Virus record (IMG/VR): IMGVR_UViG_3300044946_000048
Span: 1-64,000 of that record
Reading direction: 5' to 3' (one strand)
DNA from: a virus
Length of the DNA: 64,000 nucleotides
Each line of letters opens with the position of its first letter. The stretch's first letter is position 1. The notes below the pieces were generated by a model. It did not search any database. It was not told the DNA's origin and worked only from the letters and a program-made list of their open reading frames with translations. Of the stretch, positions 31,497 to 37,898 are shown in pieces. Position numbers and translations under genes: made by a program.

Positions 31497-31623
31497 TTTC
31501 AATCACTTAACTTAAACTCTTTCGTTTCAATCACTTGGGTTTTCAAGAGCAATTCGCTGGCCATTTCAGCCTTGTTGCAAACTCGTTGCAAAGATTGCCT
31601 AACTTGTTTGCTTTCAATCACTT
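31497..31623 (+). repeat. TTTCAATCACTT repeats
   Basis: Exact copies at 31497-31508, 31525-31536 and 31612-31623. Looser relatives (CTTTGTTTTCAAC) lie near 31346 and 31702. Iteron-like but unevenly spaced. Confidence 0.5.
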
Positions 31624-31632
31624 AGGATTTCT

Positions 31633-31655
31633 GCGTATAGTAAGTAACTATACGC
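31633..31655. other. Perfect 9 bp hairpin
   Basis: GCGTATAGT-AAGTA-ACTATACGC. The left arm with flanks (TGCGTATAGTAA) recurs at 32879-32890. Confidence 0.5.
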
Positions 31656-31731
31656 GGTTCAGGCGCACGAACCACTATTTCAGGCTGCAAATCGTCTAAA
31701 CCCTTTGTTTTCAACGAAAATCGTTGTTTTT

Positions 31732-31769
31732 ATTTCTGTTTTGACAGAAATGACTGAAATTTCTGTAAT
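31732..31769 (+). promoter_or_regulatory. Promoter-like sequence with three inverted half-sites
   Basis: ATTTCTGT (31732-31739), ACAGAAAT (31744-31751) and ATTTCTGT (31759-31766) flank and overlap TTGACA (31741-31746), a 17 base spacer and TGTAAT (31764-31769). Looks like an operator-controlled promoter. Confidence 0.5.
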
Positions 31770-31935
31770 AATTGTTGGCACGCTGATTGCCGGACGCCCC
31801 GATGAGACGACCTCTGTCTCACCATTTTGTAAGTCGTTGAAACCATTAGTCTCAATCGCTAATCTCAATCTGAGACAATCTCATGCGAATTCGACCTCGG
31901 TCAAAAATGACATTCGGGCGCTATACACTAGCCTG

Positions 31936-31964
31936 TCATAAGATGCGTGTATACCCTCGCCATT
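31936..31964 (-). promoter_or_regulatory. GCGAGGGTATAC motif, copy 1
   Basis: Minus strand: about 30 bases shared with 37892-37925 with very few changes (AATGGCGAGGGTATACACG and CATCTTATGACA). Other copies at 38433 and 61835. Promoter-like but without a clear -35. Confidence 0.5.
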
Positions 31965-31986
31965 TATCAATCCAAAGCGTTCGAGG

Positions 31987-32002
31987 TGTTGCCATGGCAA
32001 CA
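31987..32002. other. Perfect 16-base palindrome
   Basis: TGTTGCCATGGCAACA. The half GGCAACA recurs at about 32053 and 32118. Likely a dimeric protein site. Confidence 0.5.
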
Positions 32003-32066
32003 TCAGGTCCCTTATATAATGTACTAAGTGATGTAACATGACTCCGAGCCACGGCAACATCGAAGC

Positions 32067-32281
32067 GTTGACGTTGCGTTGACGCGGGATTATCACCAAA
32101 ACTCCGTGTACGTACACGGCAACACGAGTGACATTAGACGTGTACGTACTACCTATATCCATCGATATAAAGGAATTAAAACCTCATGTCAACACAACGT
32201 CAACTATCACGTCAACAGCCTAGTTTTCTAAATCGCTGCTCATACGTTATAAGCAGAAATGTGTTGACACGGAGCGTTGAC
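32067..32281. promoter_or_regulatory. Seven GTTGAC operator-like sites
   Basis: GTTGAC at 32067, 32078, 32263 and 32276; GTCAAC at 32188, 32199 and 32211. Spacings of 11, 11, 12 and 13 bases are about one helical turn. The last two overlap the early promoter. Confidence 0.6.
32104..32119. other. Perfect 16-base palindrome
   Basis: CCGTGTACGTACACGG. A partial copy GTGTACGTAC follows near 32140. Confidence 0.5.
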
Positions 32282-32291
32282 GCGATATAAT
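32264..32291 (+). promoter_or_regulatory. Leading early promoter
   Basis: TTGACA (32264-32269), 16 base spacer, TATAAT (32286-32291), 21 bases before the GIY-YIG-like start codon. The -35 box and spacer contain GTTGAC sites, so binding there should block it. Confidence 0.75.
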
Positions 32292-32312
32292 ACCTCAGGT
32301 CAGAGGAGACTT

Positions 32313-32648
32313 ATGAATACATTCGAACTAACTAGAGAACAGCTTGAGCGACCAGGAGCATACATATTTTGGCTTGGAACAGTCTGCCAATATGTAGGTC
32401 AGGGAAAGAACTGCATTTCTCGGGCAACAGGATCAGGGCATCATGTGAAGCAAGTTCCAGGCTTCACATATGATAGAATCGAGTTTCGTTTTACCGAGAC
32501 AAGGGAGAAAGCATTGGAGTTAGAAACAGAGCTAATTCAAATGCTAAGTCCTGTGTTTAATAAGACTTATCACCCACCTGGATTCGCAACGCCATTGTGG
32601 AGCAGGCAACATGGTGTGAAAGTACCAAAATACATTGAGAAGCAGTAG
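32313..32648 (+). CDS. GIY-YIG-like nuclease domain protein
   Basis: A 111-residue protein starting MNTFELTREQ with GAGGAGA upstream. GAYIFWLGTVCQYVGQGKNC is a diverged GIY...YIG pair, followed by ISRATGSGHH (catalytic Arg) and later LELETELIQMLSPVFN (metal-binding Glu). First gene from the early promoter. It may be a homing nuclease or attack host DNA. Confidence 0.7.
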   Translation: MNTFELTREQLERPGAYIFWLGTVCQYVGQGKNCISRATGSGHHVKQVPGFTYDRIEFRFTETREKALELETELIQMLSPVFNKTYHPPGFATPLWSRQHGVKVPKYIEKQ

Positions 32649-32673
32649 TACCAAAGTTTAGCCTGAAGTACTA

Positions 32674-32702
32674 TTGCACTCAAACTCGACTTCAGGTATT
32701 AT
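32674..32702 (+). promoter_or_regulatory. Early promoter with AAGTACTATTG box
   Basis: TTGCAC (32674-32679), 17 base spacer, TATTAT (32697-32702). About 40 bases match the promoter at 33788-33816, including AAACTCGACTTCAGG. Confidence 0.7.
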
Positions 32703-32711
32703 GTTCATATC

Positions 32712-32888
32712 ATGAAAGACCAAACAAACACCGAGCGCATCATCACCCCGATTCGCATCCTAACCCAGGCTGAAGTTGATGCCTTGCTCCTCGACGCCAA
32801 GGCTAATGACTTTGACAGCGACGAAGACCGATATTCCACATCCGACCTAGCACGCTACCGGGCAATCGAAGCCAGAAAGTGCGTATAG
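32712..32888 (+). CDS. Small acidic protein, probably from a leaderless message
   Basis: A 58-residue protein starting MKDQTNTERIITPIR. The ATG is 10 bases after the -10 box, so the RNA would have only a few leader bases, and no ribosome site is present. Helical and acidic (KANDFDSDEDRY). Unknown early protein. Confidence 0.55.
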   Translation: MKDQTNTERIITPIRILTQAEVDALLLDAKANDFDSDEDRYSTSDLARYRAIEARKCV

Positions 32889-32905
32889 TAATTATACTCG
32901 ATTAT

Positions 32906-32938
32906 ACGTTAAGGATACGTTAAGGATACGTTAAGGAT
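32906..32938 (+). repeat. Three tandem 11-base repeats
   Basis: ACGTTAAGGAT three times in a row. The last copy supplies the AAGGAT ribosome site of the next small gene. Confidence 0.7.
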
Positions 32939-32944
32939 ACTCTA

Positions 32945-33040
32945 ATGGACACTAGACACGGTCTCAGGAATCTGATAATCTTAGTTGCGTTCAAGCTTCT
33001 AATGACTGCATGCCTGCTCAGGCAGAAAGGTTGGCTATAA
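32945..33040 (+). CDS. Tiny protein (31 residues)
   Basis: MDTRHGLRNLIILVAFKLLM at the start, with one hydrophobic helix. AAGGA lies before the ATG, and its stop overlaps the next ATG (TAATG). Possible small membrane peptide. Confidence 0.45.
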   Translation: MDTRHGLRNLIILVAFKLLMTACLLRQKGWL

Positions 33041-33177
33041 TGGACATCTTGATGCACTTCGTTGCTTGGTTCACGGTCCTCGCTGGACTTGTGAGGTACA
33101 CAGAGCGTAAGATGCGAGTAATCCTAGTCGTGCTATACCTCATAGGGTCATTCATTGCCTACAGCGGTGGACTTTGA
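33040..33177 (+). CDS. Small membrane protein (45 residues)
   Basis: MDILMHFVAWFTVLAGLVRY, then a short basic loop and a second hydrophobic helix VILVVLYLIGSFIAY. Start and stop overlap both neighbours, indicating translational coupling. Unknown role. Confidence 0.5.
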   Translation: MDILMHFVAWFTVLAGLVRYTERKMRVILVVLYLIGSFIAYSGGL

Positions 33178-33398
33178 GACTTTGGACCATTCGTGCTTGG
33201 ATACGAGACGTAAAGCGAGACTGCGTGTATGCAGCCGAATGTAAGTTCATATCAGACGCTGAGACCGTCGAAGAGGCATATCAGGCAGCCTATAGCTATG
33301 GATTCGCCTGTCTGCGTAAGCTCCACGACAAGGATATCGTCGCGAATGCTCAATTAAGTGTCAGACTGTCATCCGTATTGATTCAAAAGGGAGAATAA
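33174..33398 (+). CDS. Small protein with TTG start
   Basis: A 74-residue protein. The TTG at 33174 overlaps the previous stop (TTGA). Reads LRLWTIRAWIRDVKRDCVYA then EEAYQAAYSYGF. Soluble, mixed fold. Unknown. Confidence 0.5.
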   Translation: MRLWTIRAWIRDVKRDCVYAAECKFISDAETVEEAYQAAYSYGFACLRKLHDKDIVANAQLSVRLSSVLIQKGE

Positions 33399-33399
33399 A

Positions 33400-33600
33400 A
33401 TGAACATTCTACGTATATCGATTATCGCACTCTTCATCATCGCATTCTATTTCGTTGTGATTGCAGTTCCGAGCGGCGTGTCACGCAAGCCAGAGCCCGT
33501 ATATTCCAAGGGCAAATGGTATTGTCCGGCAGGCTATCAGGTGACAGCAGGCGAGAACGATTTAGTCCAAGGCAAGGACTTTACGCAATGTTCAAAGTAA
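33400..33600 (+). CDS. Small exported or membrane-anchored protein
   Basis: A 66-residue protein with AGGGAGA before ATG. Hydrophobic helix at residues 5-25 followed by a polar domain with two Cys (WYCPAGYQ...FTQCSK). Could be periplasmic. Unknown. Confidence 0.5.
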   Translation: MNILRISIIALFIIAFYFVVIAVPSGVSRKPEPVYSKGKWYCPAGYQVTAGENDLVQGKDFTQCSK

Positions 33601-33758
33601 AAGCGCCGTTTACTATCAAATGGGAATACGGACCTCATAGGCCGTGCAAAGCATTGAGGCCTTATAAGCTATTCAATTGGTGCGTGCTAGGCTTTCTGTT
33701 CGATGCTGCGGGCAATGTGATTAAGAGCTATATTTGGTGGAAAGGTGAAGTACATTAG
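33588..33758 (+). CDS. Small basic aromatic-rich protein
   Basis: A 56-residue protein starting MFKVKAPFTIKWEYG, overlapping the upstream gene by 13 bases. Ends SYIWWKGEVH. Unknown. Confidence 0.45.
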   Translation: MFKVKAPFTIKWEYGPHRPCKALRPYKLFNWCVLGFLFDAAGNVIKSYIWWKGEVH

Positions 33759-33787
33759 TACTAGTCAAAAATGAACCGGAAGTACTA

Positions 33788-33816
33788 TTGGTTTTAAACT
33801 CGACTTCAGGTATTAT
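33788..33816 (+). promoter_or_regulatory. Early promoter, second copy of the AAGTACTATTG type
   Basis: TTGGTT (33788-33793), 17 base spacer, TATTAT (33811-33816). Near-identical spacer and flank to 32674-32702. Drives the DUF932-like gene. Confidence 0.65.
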
Positions 33817-33863
33817 GAGTACATCAAATCAAGAGCCCCTAAGGGGCAGAAAAGAGAAACAAA

Positions 33864-34232
33864 ATGAATCGCAAGCACGAACCCATGAGCAACGAAGCAA
33901 TTCAACAGATTGCCCCATCGGCGTTCGCTGGACAGGCGCACGATACCCGTTCAGAGCGTTATTCCTTCGTGCCAACGTCCGTGATTATCGATGGCATGCG
34001 GGAACACGGTTTCGTCCCCGTATATGCCTCGCAGTCTATTTCCCGCGTCCCTGGCAAGCAGTATTTCACCAAGCATCAAATCCGCTTCCAGGCTATCAAT
34101 AACCCTGTGATGAACCTAGGCGACGTTACAGCCGAAGTCATCCTGACGAATTCCATGGATGGCACGAGTCGCTATGAATTGTCCTGCGAATCGCGTACAA
34201 GAGAACACCCTGCAAGGCGGCTTCCGCTATAA
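33864..34232 (+). CDS. DUF932-like protein, N-terminal part
   Basis: A 122-residue protein. RSERYSFVPTSVIIDGM, SRVPGKQYFTKHQIRF and LGDVTAEVILTNS match my memory of DUF932 (phage/plasmid-like) proteins, which are normally about 250-350 residues. Here the frame ends early at ESRTREHPARRLPL, and another frame continues (34159-34368). It may be truncated, frameshifted or naturally short. Confidence 0.6.
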   Translation: MNRKHEPMSNEAIQQIAPSAFAGQAHDTRSERYSFVPTSVIIDGMREHGFVPVYASQSISRVPGKQYFTKHQIRFQAINNPVMNLGDVTAEVILTNSMDGTSRYELSCESRTREHPARRLPL

Positions 34233-34368
34233 GACGGAGACTGTCCCAGGCGATGCGAGCACGACACGCCGTGCACGTACTCGTGAAGTCAAGGGCATCG
34301 ATCAATCCACGAAACTCAACCGTGCGCTGTTCTCTCTCGCACAGAAAATGGCGGAACTGAAGAGGTAA
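34159..34368 (+). CDS. ORF overlapping the DUF932-like gene, possible frameshifted end
   Basis: A 69-residue basic ORF overlapping the previous gene by 74 bases. The C-terminal part (STKLNRALFSLAQKMAELKR) looks like the helical end of a larger protein. It may be the C-terminus reached by frameshifting or left by a deletion. Confidence 0.4.
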   Translation: MARVAMNCPANRVQENTLQGGFRYKTETVPGDASTTRRARTREVKGIDQSTKLNRALFSLAQKMAELKR

Positions 34369-34438
34369 CTGCCAGAGGCTCTATCAAGGGCTCGTGCTAG
34401 CACAGACGAGCCCTTCAATAGACTCTCAGGAGAAAACG

Positions 34439-34690
34439 ATGTACATTATATTCCATAACTCGACACGCGGCGGGCTGTACACAATCAGGCTTCAAATGAC
34501 AGGTGACAGCGACCCGTTTCCGGGCTCGTTCTCGATTGTCGAGACGAAGTACGGACGGGAAACGAGTTATGCAAACCTCGGACAGAAGCCCGCATGCGAT
34601 GCCGTGAACGAATACAATAAGCGCATCGATGATTATGCCAAGTACGACGGTATTTTCTTCGTCAAGAAATTAATAACGAATACAATCTAA
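34439..34690 (+). CDS. Small early protein
   Basis: An 83-residue protein starting MYIIFHNSTRGGLYTIRL with AGGAG upstream. Alternating beta pattern then a helix (CDAVNEYNKRIDDYAKYDG). Unknown. Confidence 0.5.
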   Translation: MYIIFHNSTRGGLYTIRLQMTGDSDPFPGSFSIVETKYGRETSYANLGQKPACDAVNEYNKRIDDYAKYDGIFFVKKLITNTI

Positions 34691-34702
34691 GCGGAGGATA
34701 TG

Positions 34703-34894
34703 ATGGCAAAGCCACACGGCAAGGTATTACTAGGCAAGGAAGGCGGACGAGACACGCAGCACTGGTACAATTTTATTGAGAGCAAGCGTGCCATCCTTCG
34801 CAGCAAGCGATGGGACGGCGGATGCCCGCAATCTAGGCCAGGCGTTAGCTACACGATAGCGAAGTCTACTCTACTAGAGGAGAAAAAGCCATGA
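34703..34894 (+). CDS. Small basic early protein
   Basis: A 63-residue protein starting MAKPHGKVLLGKEG; the second of two adjacent ATGs is better spaced from GGAGG. Rich in Lys/Arg/Ser. Unknown. Overlaps the next ATG by four bases. Confidence 0.5.
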   Translation: MAKPHGKVLLGKEGGRDTQHWYNFIESKRAILRSKRWDGGCPQSRPGVSYTIAKSTLLEEKKP

Positions 34895-34989
34895 GCGATA
34901 CTCAGGTATTGCTCGCCGTCATCGCCGGGCTCTTATCAATAATTATCTGGAAGCTGTCTCAAATCCACGAGACCTTGAGGACGCCATGA
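34891..34989 (+). CDS. Tiny membrane protein (32 residues)
   Basis: MSDTQVLLAVIAGLLSIIIW then KLSQIHETLRTP. GGAG lies before the ATG, with four-base overlaps at both ends. A single transmembrane helix with a short tail. Confidence 0.5.
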   Translation: MSDTQVLLAVIAGLLSIIIWKLSQIHETLRTP

Positions 34990-35162
34990 CAGGCGCACAG
35001 ATTAAGGCTCTAGCCTTTACTCGTGAGAAGCGAGTCAATCAGACGAGTCCTGCAACACGCCTCAAGGTCGCTCGAAAGAATGCCAGGCTCAAGCTACGTG
35101 CGATTGAAAAGCGATTCGTGCTCAGGCAGAAGAGCCGCACGTATACAGCGAGGGTACAGTGA
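34986..35162 (+). CDS. Small very basic protein
   Basis: A 58-residue protein starting MTGAQIKALAFTREKRV. About one third Lys or Arg in its second half (VARKNARLKLRAIEKRF). May bind nucleic acid. ATGA overlap upstream, GTGA overlap downstream. Confidence 0.5.
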   Translation: MTGAQIKALAFTREKRVNQTSPATRLKVARKNARLKLRAIEKRFVLRQKSRTYTARVQ

Positions 35163-35320
35163 AGAGATTCGACAAGGCAATAGAAGCACGTAGACGGGCT
35201 CGCAACGAAGCACAGAAGCCCAATGCCGTGCGAGTTATCCCGGATAAGCGTATGAGGCCACCTAAGCATAGAAAGCCTCTACACGAGCCCATTCCGGATG
35301 CCACAGGGTACCCGTACTAA
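35159..35320 (+). CDS. Small basic Pro-rich protein (GTG start)
   Basis: A 53-residue protein, MKRFDKAIEARRRARNEAQK then a Pro/Lys tail ending ATGYPY. GTG start overlapping the previous stop. Unknown. Confidence 0.5.
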   Translation: MKRFDKAIEARRRARNEAQKPNAVRVIPDKRMRPPKHRKPLHEPIPDATGYPY

Positions 35321-35537
35321 AGTACCATTGCGTTTCTTTGGGCTATATGAGAGCATGAGTTTGCAACTGAAGAGGCATGATTCTCGACAAATGCAACCGC
35401 TGACCCACGGGATACAAAATGCCGCAGACACGGCAGAGGGTCACCTTAGTTAGATGTTCTCAGGGCGTACCGGACCAGAGCCGTAAACAGTCGGTCAAAT
35501 GTCGCAGGCGCGGGAAGAACATCTAACGGAGGTTATT
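35321..35537 (+). ncRNA. Structured leader RNA
   Basis: A 217 base gap before the gene at 35538. Domain 1: TGACCC/GGGTCA (35401-35406 with 35438-35443) enclosing TGCCG/CGGCA. Domain 2: a perfect 12 bp stem GTTAGATGTTCT/AGAACATCTAAC (35449-35460 with 35516-35527) ending at the GGAGG ribosome site. May regulate the downstream gene or be an independent RNA. Confidence 0.45.
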
Positions 35538-35702
35538 ATGTACCACATTGTATGGCGGGAAACAAACGGTCGCATCATACACGTCGGGCTCACGGAATAC
35601 ACCAAGGCATCCGATGCCGACGAAGCGGCCCGCACCTTGTACGCTTGTCGCAATGTGAATTGCCTTATCACGGTGGAATTATTCCTATGGGAAATGACAT
35701 GA
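35538..35702 (+). CDS. Small early protein
   Basis: A 54-residue protein starting MYHIVWRETNGRIIHVG with GGAGG upstream. Compact alpha/beta pattern (DADEAARTLYACRN). It follows a folded leader. Unknown. Confidence 0.5.
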   Translation: MYHIVWRETNGRIIHVGLTEYTKASDADEAARTLYACRNVNCLITVELFLWEMT

Positions 35703-35944
35703 CACTAGAGCAGGCATTAGCCGAGCATTTGAGTGTAACGTTCTTCAGCATCACCACGCAAGAGCCTCTCAGGCTCCAACATATAGCACTGGCACAAGCG
35801 AACGGCTGCACCGTGCATGAGTTTACAGAGACCTTTGCGTGTGAATGCGCATTGAACGTCTTAGCTATCGGGCCACGCAAGAATGAAGGCCGTATTGCTA
35901 ATGCCATGAAGGAACTGAAGGGACTGAAGGGACTGAAAGGGTAA
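35699..35944 (+). CDS. Small early protein with LKG repeats
   Basis: An 81-residue protein, MTLEQALAEHLSVTFFS start, overlapping the previous stop (ATGA). Ends in three LKG repeats made by a 9-base tandem repeat in the DNA. Unknown. Confidence 0.5.
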   Translation: MTLEQALAEHLSVTFFSITTQEPLRLQHIALAQANGCTVHEFTETFACECALNVLAIGPRKNEGRIANAMKELKGLKGLKG

Positions 35945-35947
35945 ACC

Positions 35948-36070
35948 TTGATCCTTATCATCCTAGTGCCTGTTATCCTAGGCACACTGTGCATACTTGA
36001 TTTTATCTTTCATCCATACGCGCCACGGAGGAATGATGCCGAAAGACAAAAGCCTCAAACCAGAGACTGA
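35948..36070 (+). CDS. Tiny membrane protein, TTG start
   Basis: A 40-residue frame from TTG (AAGGG six bases upstream): LILIILVPVILGTLCILDFI then a charged tail. One membrane helix. Its end overlaps the next gene. Confidence 0.4.
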   Translation: MILIILVPVILGTLCILDFIFHPYAPRRNDAERQKPQTRD

Positions 36071-36245
36071 TCACGACGGGAATCTGATTGACCCATGTCA
36101 CTTCTTTGGTATGAAAGGATTCGAGGATTGCCTAGAAGGGCTCGCATGGTATGCCCGTCGAGAGAACAGTGGCACTAAACAATATTTTGATGCGTGTTAC
36201 AACTGTGCGAGGAAACCGTACCCTGAGAAAAATCTCGAAAACTAA
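36036..36245 (+). CDS. Small Cys-containing protein
   Basis: A 69-residue protein, MPKDKSLKPETDHDG start, with CHFFGMKGFEDC and CYNCARKP suggesting a zinc site. GGAGG upstream. Unknown. Confidence 0.5.
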   Translation: MPKDKSLKPETDHDGNLIDPCHFFGMKGFEDCLEGLAWYARRENSGTKQYFDACYNCARKPYPEKNLEN

Positions 36246-36390
36246 AATCAGATTTCGCATAATACCTTATAGTTTTCGGGGTAAAATTTTATCGGATCGA
36301 TTTCTCCCAGGCCAGCTTCCCGAAGTATTCGATTTTTCTCCTCCGGGAAAGGACAAAAGTTTTCGTTAGCGGATAGTTAACGAAAGGATA
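36240..36390 (+). promoter_or_regulatory. Hairpin-rich leader
   Basis: Inverted repeats CGAAAACTA/TAGTTTTCG, TTCCCG/CGGGAA and TTTCGTTA/TAACGAAA before the gene at 36400. The first may terminate the preceding cluster, and the last sits over the ribosome site. Confidence 0.4.
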
Positions 36391-36399
36391 GGTGAAAAG

Positions 36400-36672
36400 A
36401 TGAAAGAGAAGAAAGCAATTGAGATTAAATTGGTCTTGATTGAGGATGCAAAAATATTACAAAAAATCTACACGCATGAGTGTGACCGTCCGGCTCAGGA
36501 TATCATTGTCGAGCCTAGCGGTCTCGTGCCAGAGATTTACACCCCGGGCCGCAAGTGCGGGCACGGCGTATACATCCCTGCAAACTCCCAGGACCCGGGT
36601 CGTGCGGAATTCTGTACGCTCTGCAATCCTTACCTCATCCTGGCTAAAAAGAATGCTGCATTCGTGGCCTAA
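36400..36672 (+). CDS. Small Cys/His protein
   Basis: A 90-residue protein, MKEKKAIEIKLVLIED start. CGHGVYIPA and CTLCNP suggest a zinc site. AAAGGATAGG upstream. Unknown. Confidence 0.5.
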   Translation: MKEKKAIEIKLVLIEDAKILQKIYTHECDRPAQDIIVEPSGLVPEIYTPGRKCGHGVYIPANSQDPGRAEFCTLCNPYLILAKKNAAFVA

Positions 36673-36673
36673 C

Positions 36674-36970
36674 ATGATTGCCTCCGAGTGTTTCTATTGC
36701 GGACGCACCATCTTTCGAAGGGAGTATCTAGAACCAAAGTTAAAAGGTGTCTCTAAATCGAGGATGGCTACCAGGGATCATGTGATACCGAAATCCCGAG
36801 GCGGAGGGCAACTGCACAACAATACGGTGGACGCATGCAATAAGTGTAACATGGAGAAAGGCTGTCTGACAGGCGAGGAATTTATGGCAGTCCTCGCCTA
36901 CAGAGCAGGCCACAAAGAATTGTTCAAGTTGTGGTATGCTAAATTCAGAGAGGAGAAGAACAGTGTCTAA
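36674..36970 (+). CDS. HNH endonuclease
   Basis: A 98-residue protein starting MIASECFYCGRTIF. Core: TRDHVIPKSRGGGQ, NNTVDACNKCNMEKG. Compact HNH without extra domains. Overlaps the next gene by 8 bases. Confidence 0.85.
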   Translation: MIASECFYCGRTIFRREYLEPKLKGVSKSRMATRDHVIPKSRGGGQLHNNTVDACNKCNMEKGCLTGEEFMAVLAYRAGHKELFKLWYAKFREEKNSV

Positions 36971-37133
36971 GACAGTCAGGAATTATTGCACGCAAGGAAA
37001 GCGTGCGCACGAGAAAAACAAGTTGTTCAAGATTCGCATTGAGGATCGTAGGAACCGAGCGACCGAGCGACACATTCAGTATATCGTTAGGCACTTCGAT
37101 TCTTCGATGTTTTCAAAACGGGAGGAAACATGA
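36963..37133 (+). CDS. Small basic protein (GTG start)
   Basis: A 56-residue protein, VSKTVRNYCTQGKRAHEKNK start, GGAG upstream. Arg/Lys-rich helices (RIEDRRNRATERHIQYIV). Possibly nucleic-acid binding. Confidence 0.5.
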   Translation: MSKTVRNYCTQGKRAHEKNKLFKIRIEDRRNRATERHIQYIVRHFDSSMFSKREET

Positions 37134-37396
37134 TTATAAATCTATTCGGTGGACACGTTGTACACGCAGCAGAAATTTTGATAAATGGCGATTGGGCGCG
37201 ACTCGACCCCGAAAAATTGGGGCAGCCAGGCTTTCTAGACTTTCTAATGGATCGTATGGAAGCATACCGAATCCTAGATGAGCACGGAACTGTAATGAAG
37301 CATTCAGCCGAACCGTGCAAACTGTGCCACGGCGAAATCAGAGGTTGCCCGCAAGGCGAGTACTGCACTAACCCCTTGTGCAATTACGCTTACTAG
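37130..37396 (+). CDS. Small zinc-type protein
   Basis: An 88-residue protein, MIINLFGGHVVHAAEILI start with GGAGG upstream, ATGA overlap. C-terminal CKLCHGEIRGC...YCTNPLC is a Cys cluster. Unknown. Confidence 0.5.
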   Translation: MIINLFGGHVVHAAEILINGDWARLDPEKLGQPGFLDFLMDRMEAYRILDEHGTVMKHSAEPCKLCHGEIRGCPQGEYCTNPLCNYAY

Positions 37397-37405
37397 GACA
37401 CGGCC

Positions 37406-37651
37406 ATGCTTATAATCTTGGATTGGCTCTTTCGAAACGTAGTCGAGAAAGGATGGCACTACGAGAGTCTGCGATATTTAGAGCGGGATCGTCATGCACG
37501 TTCGATTGACCCGAGTTATCACGAAGTTGACAGAAGCGAGGCGAAAAATGTTAAACACCAAGACCCGCATCACCCGCATTATGGTGCTAGGCATCTTGAC
37601 ATGTACATTACAGAGCCCCGTAAACGCAGGGCCAGGGCAATCCCAACCTGA
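37406..37651 (+). CDS. Possible small protein overlapping the next gene
   Basis: An 81-residue ORF, MLIILDWLFRNVVEKGW start, His/Arg-rich end. AGGA is 9 bases upstream. It overlaps the exported-protein gene by 104 bases, so only the first half may matter. Confidence 0.35.
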   Translation: MLIILDWLFRNVVEKGWHYESLRYLERDRHARSIDPSYHEVDRSEAKNVKHQDPHHPHYGARHLDMYITEPRKRRARAIPT

Positions 37652-37898
37652 CGCTAAGAGGCAGGCAGCGATACGTCAAGCGCTTGTGGCACACGGTTTC
37701 GAAGCGGGTAAGACTTGGGCTCAAACCCAGGATATCATGCGGGAAATCGCACGCAAACACGGTTGGCAGACGCATTACAGCCCGGATGCCCGCGTGCTAG
37801 GTTGCGAACTGCATTTGGGCAACCCAAAGTTCGATCCTGAGGTATGCACGGCAGGACACAATCACCTCGACGGAGCACAGCGCAAAGCCTCAAAATAG
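37548..37898 (+). CDS. Exported protein of unknown function
   Basis: A 116-residue protein, MLNTKTRITRIMVLGILTCT start, a signal peptide likely cut near VNA-GPG. Mature part helical with two Cys. Might act in the periplasm during lysis or exclusion. GAGG upstream. Confidence 0.5.
   Translation: MLNTKTRITRIMVLGILTCTLQSPVNAGPGQSQPDAKRQAAIRQALVAHGFEAGKTWAQTQDIMREIARKHGWQTHYSPDARVLGCELHLGNPKFDPEVCTAGHNHLDGAQRKASK

Larger units (their letters stand above)
31250..31876. repeat. Nine GTCTCA/TGAGAC words
   Basis: Exact copies start at 31250, 31265, 31292, 31305, 31320, 31803, 31816, 31849 and 31871, in both orientations. About 0.3 would be expected by chance in this length. Pairs are 10-15 bases apart. 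Probable protein-binding sites. Confidence 0.6.
31250..32312. other. Divergent control region between the two genome arms
   Basis: About 1.05 kb without convincing genes, separating minus-strand from plus-strand transcription. It holds repeated GTCTCA and GTTGAC words, TTTCAATCACTT repeats, three ATTTCTGT half-sites over a promoter-like sequence, two perfect 16-base palindromes, a 9 bp hairpin and the plus-strand early promoter. This is the likely master regulatory region and a candidate replication origin. Short open frames here do not look protein-like. Confidence 0.7.

Noticed and set aside
31497-31623. CRISPR array suggested by GTTTCAATCACTT
   Set aside because: Only three 12-base copies at uneven spacing and no cas genes.
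31705-31941. 78-codon plus-strand ORF in the control region
   Set aside because: Overlaps the promoter-like half-sites and GTCTCA repeats; no ribosome site.
31881-32162. 93-codon minus-strand ORF in the control region
   Set aside because: Covers palindromes and GTTGAC sites and lacks a ribosome site; composition not protein-like.
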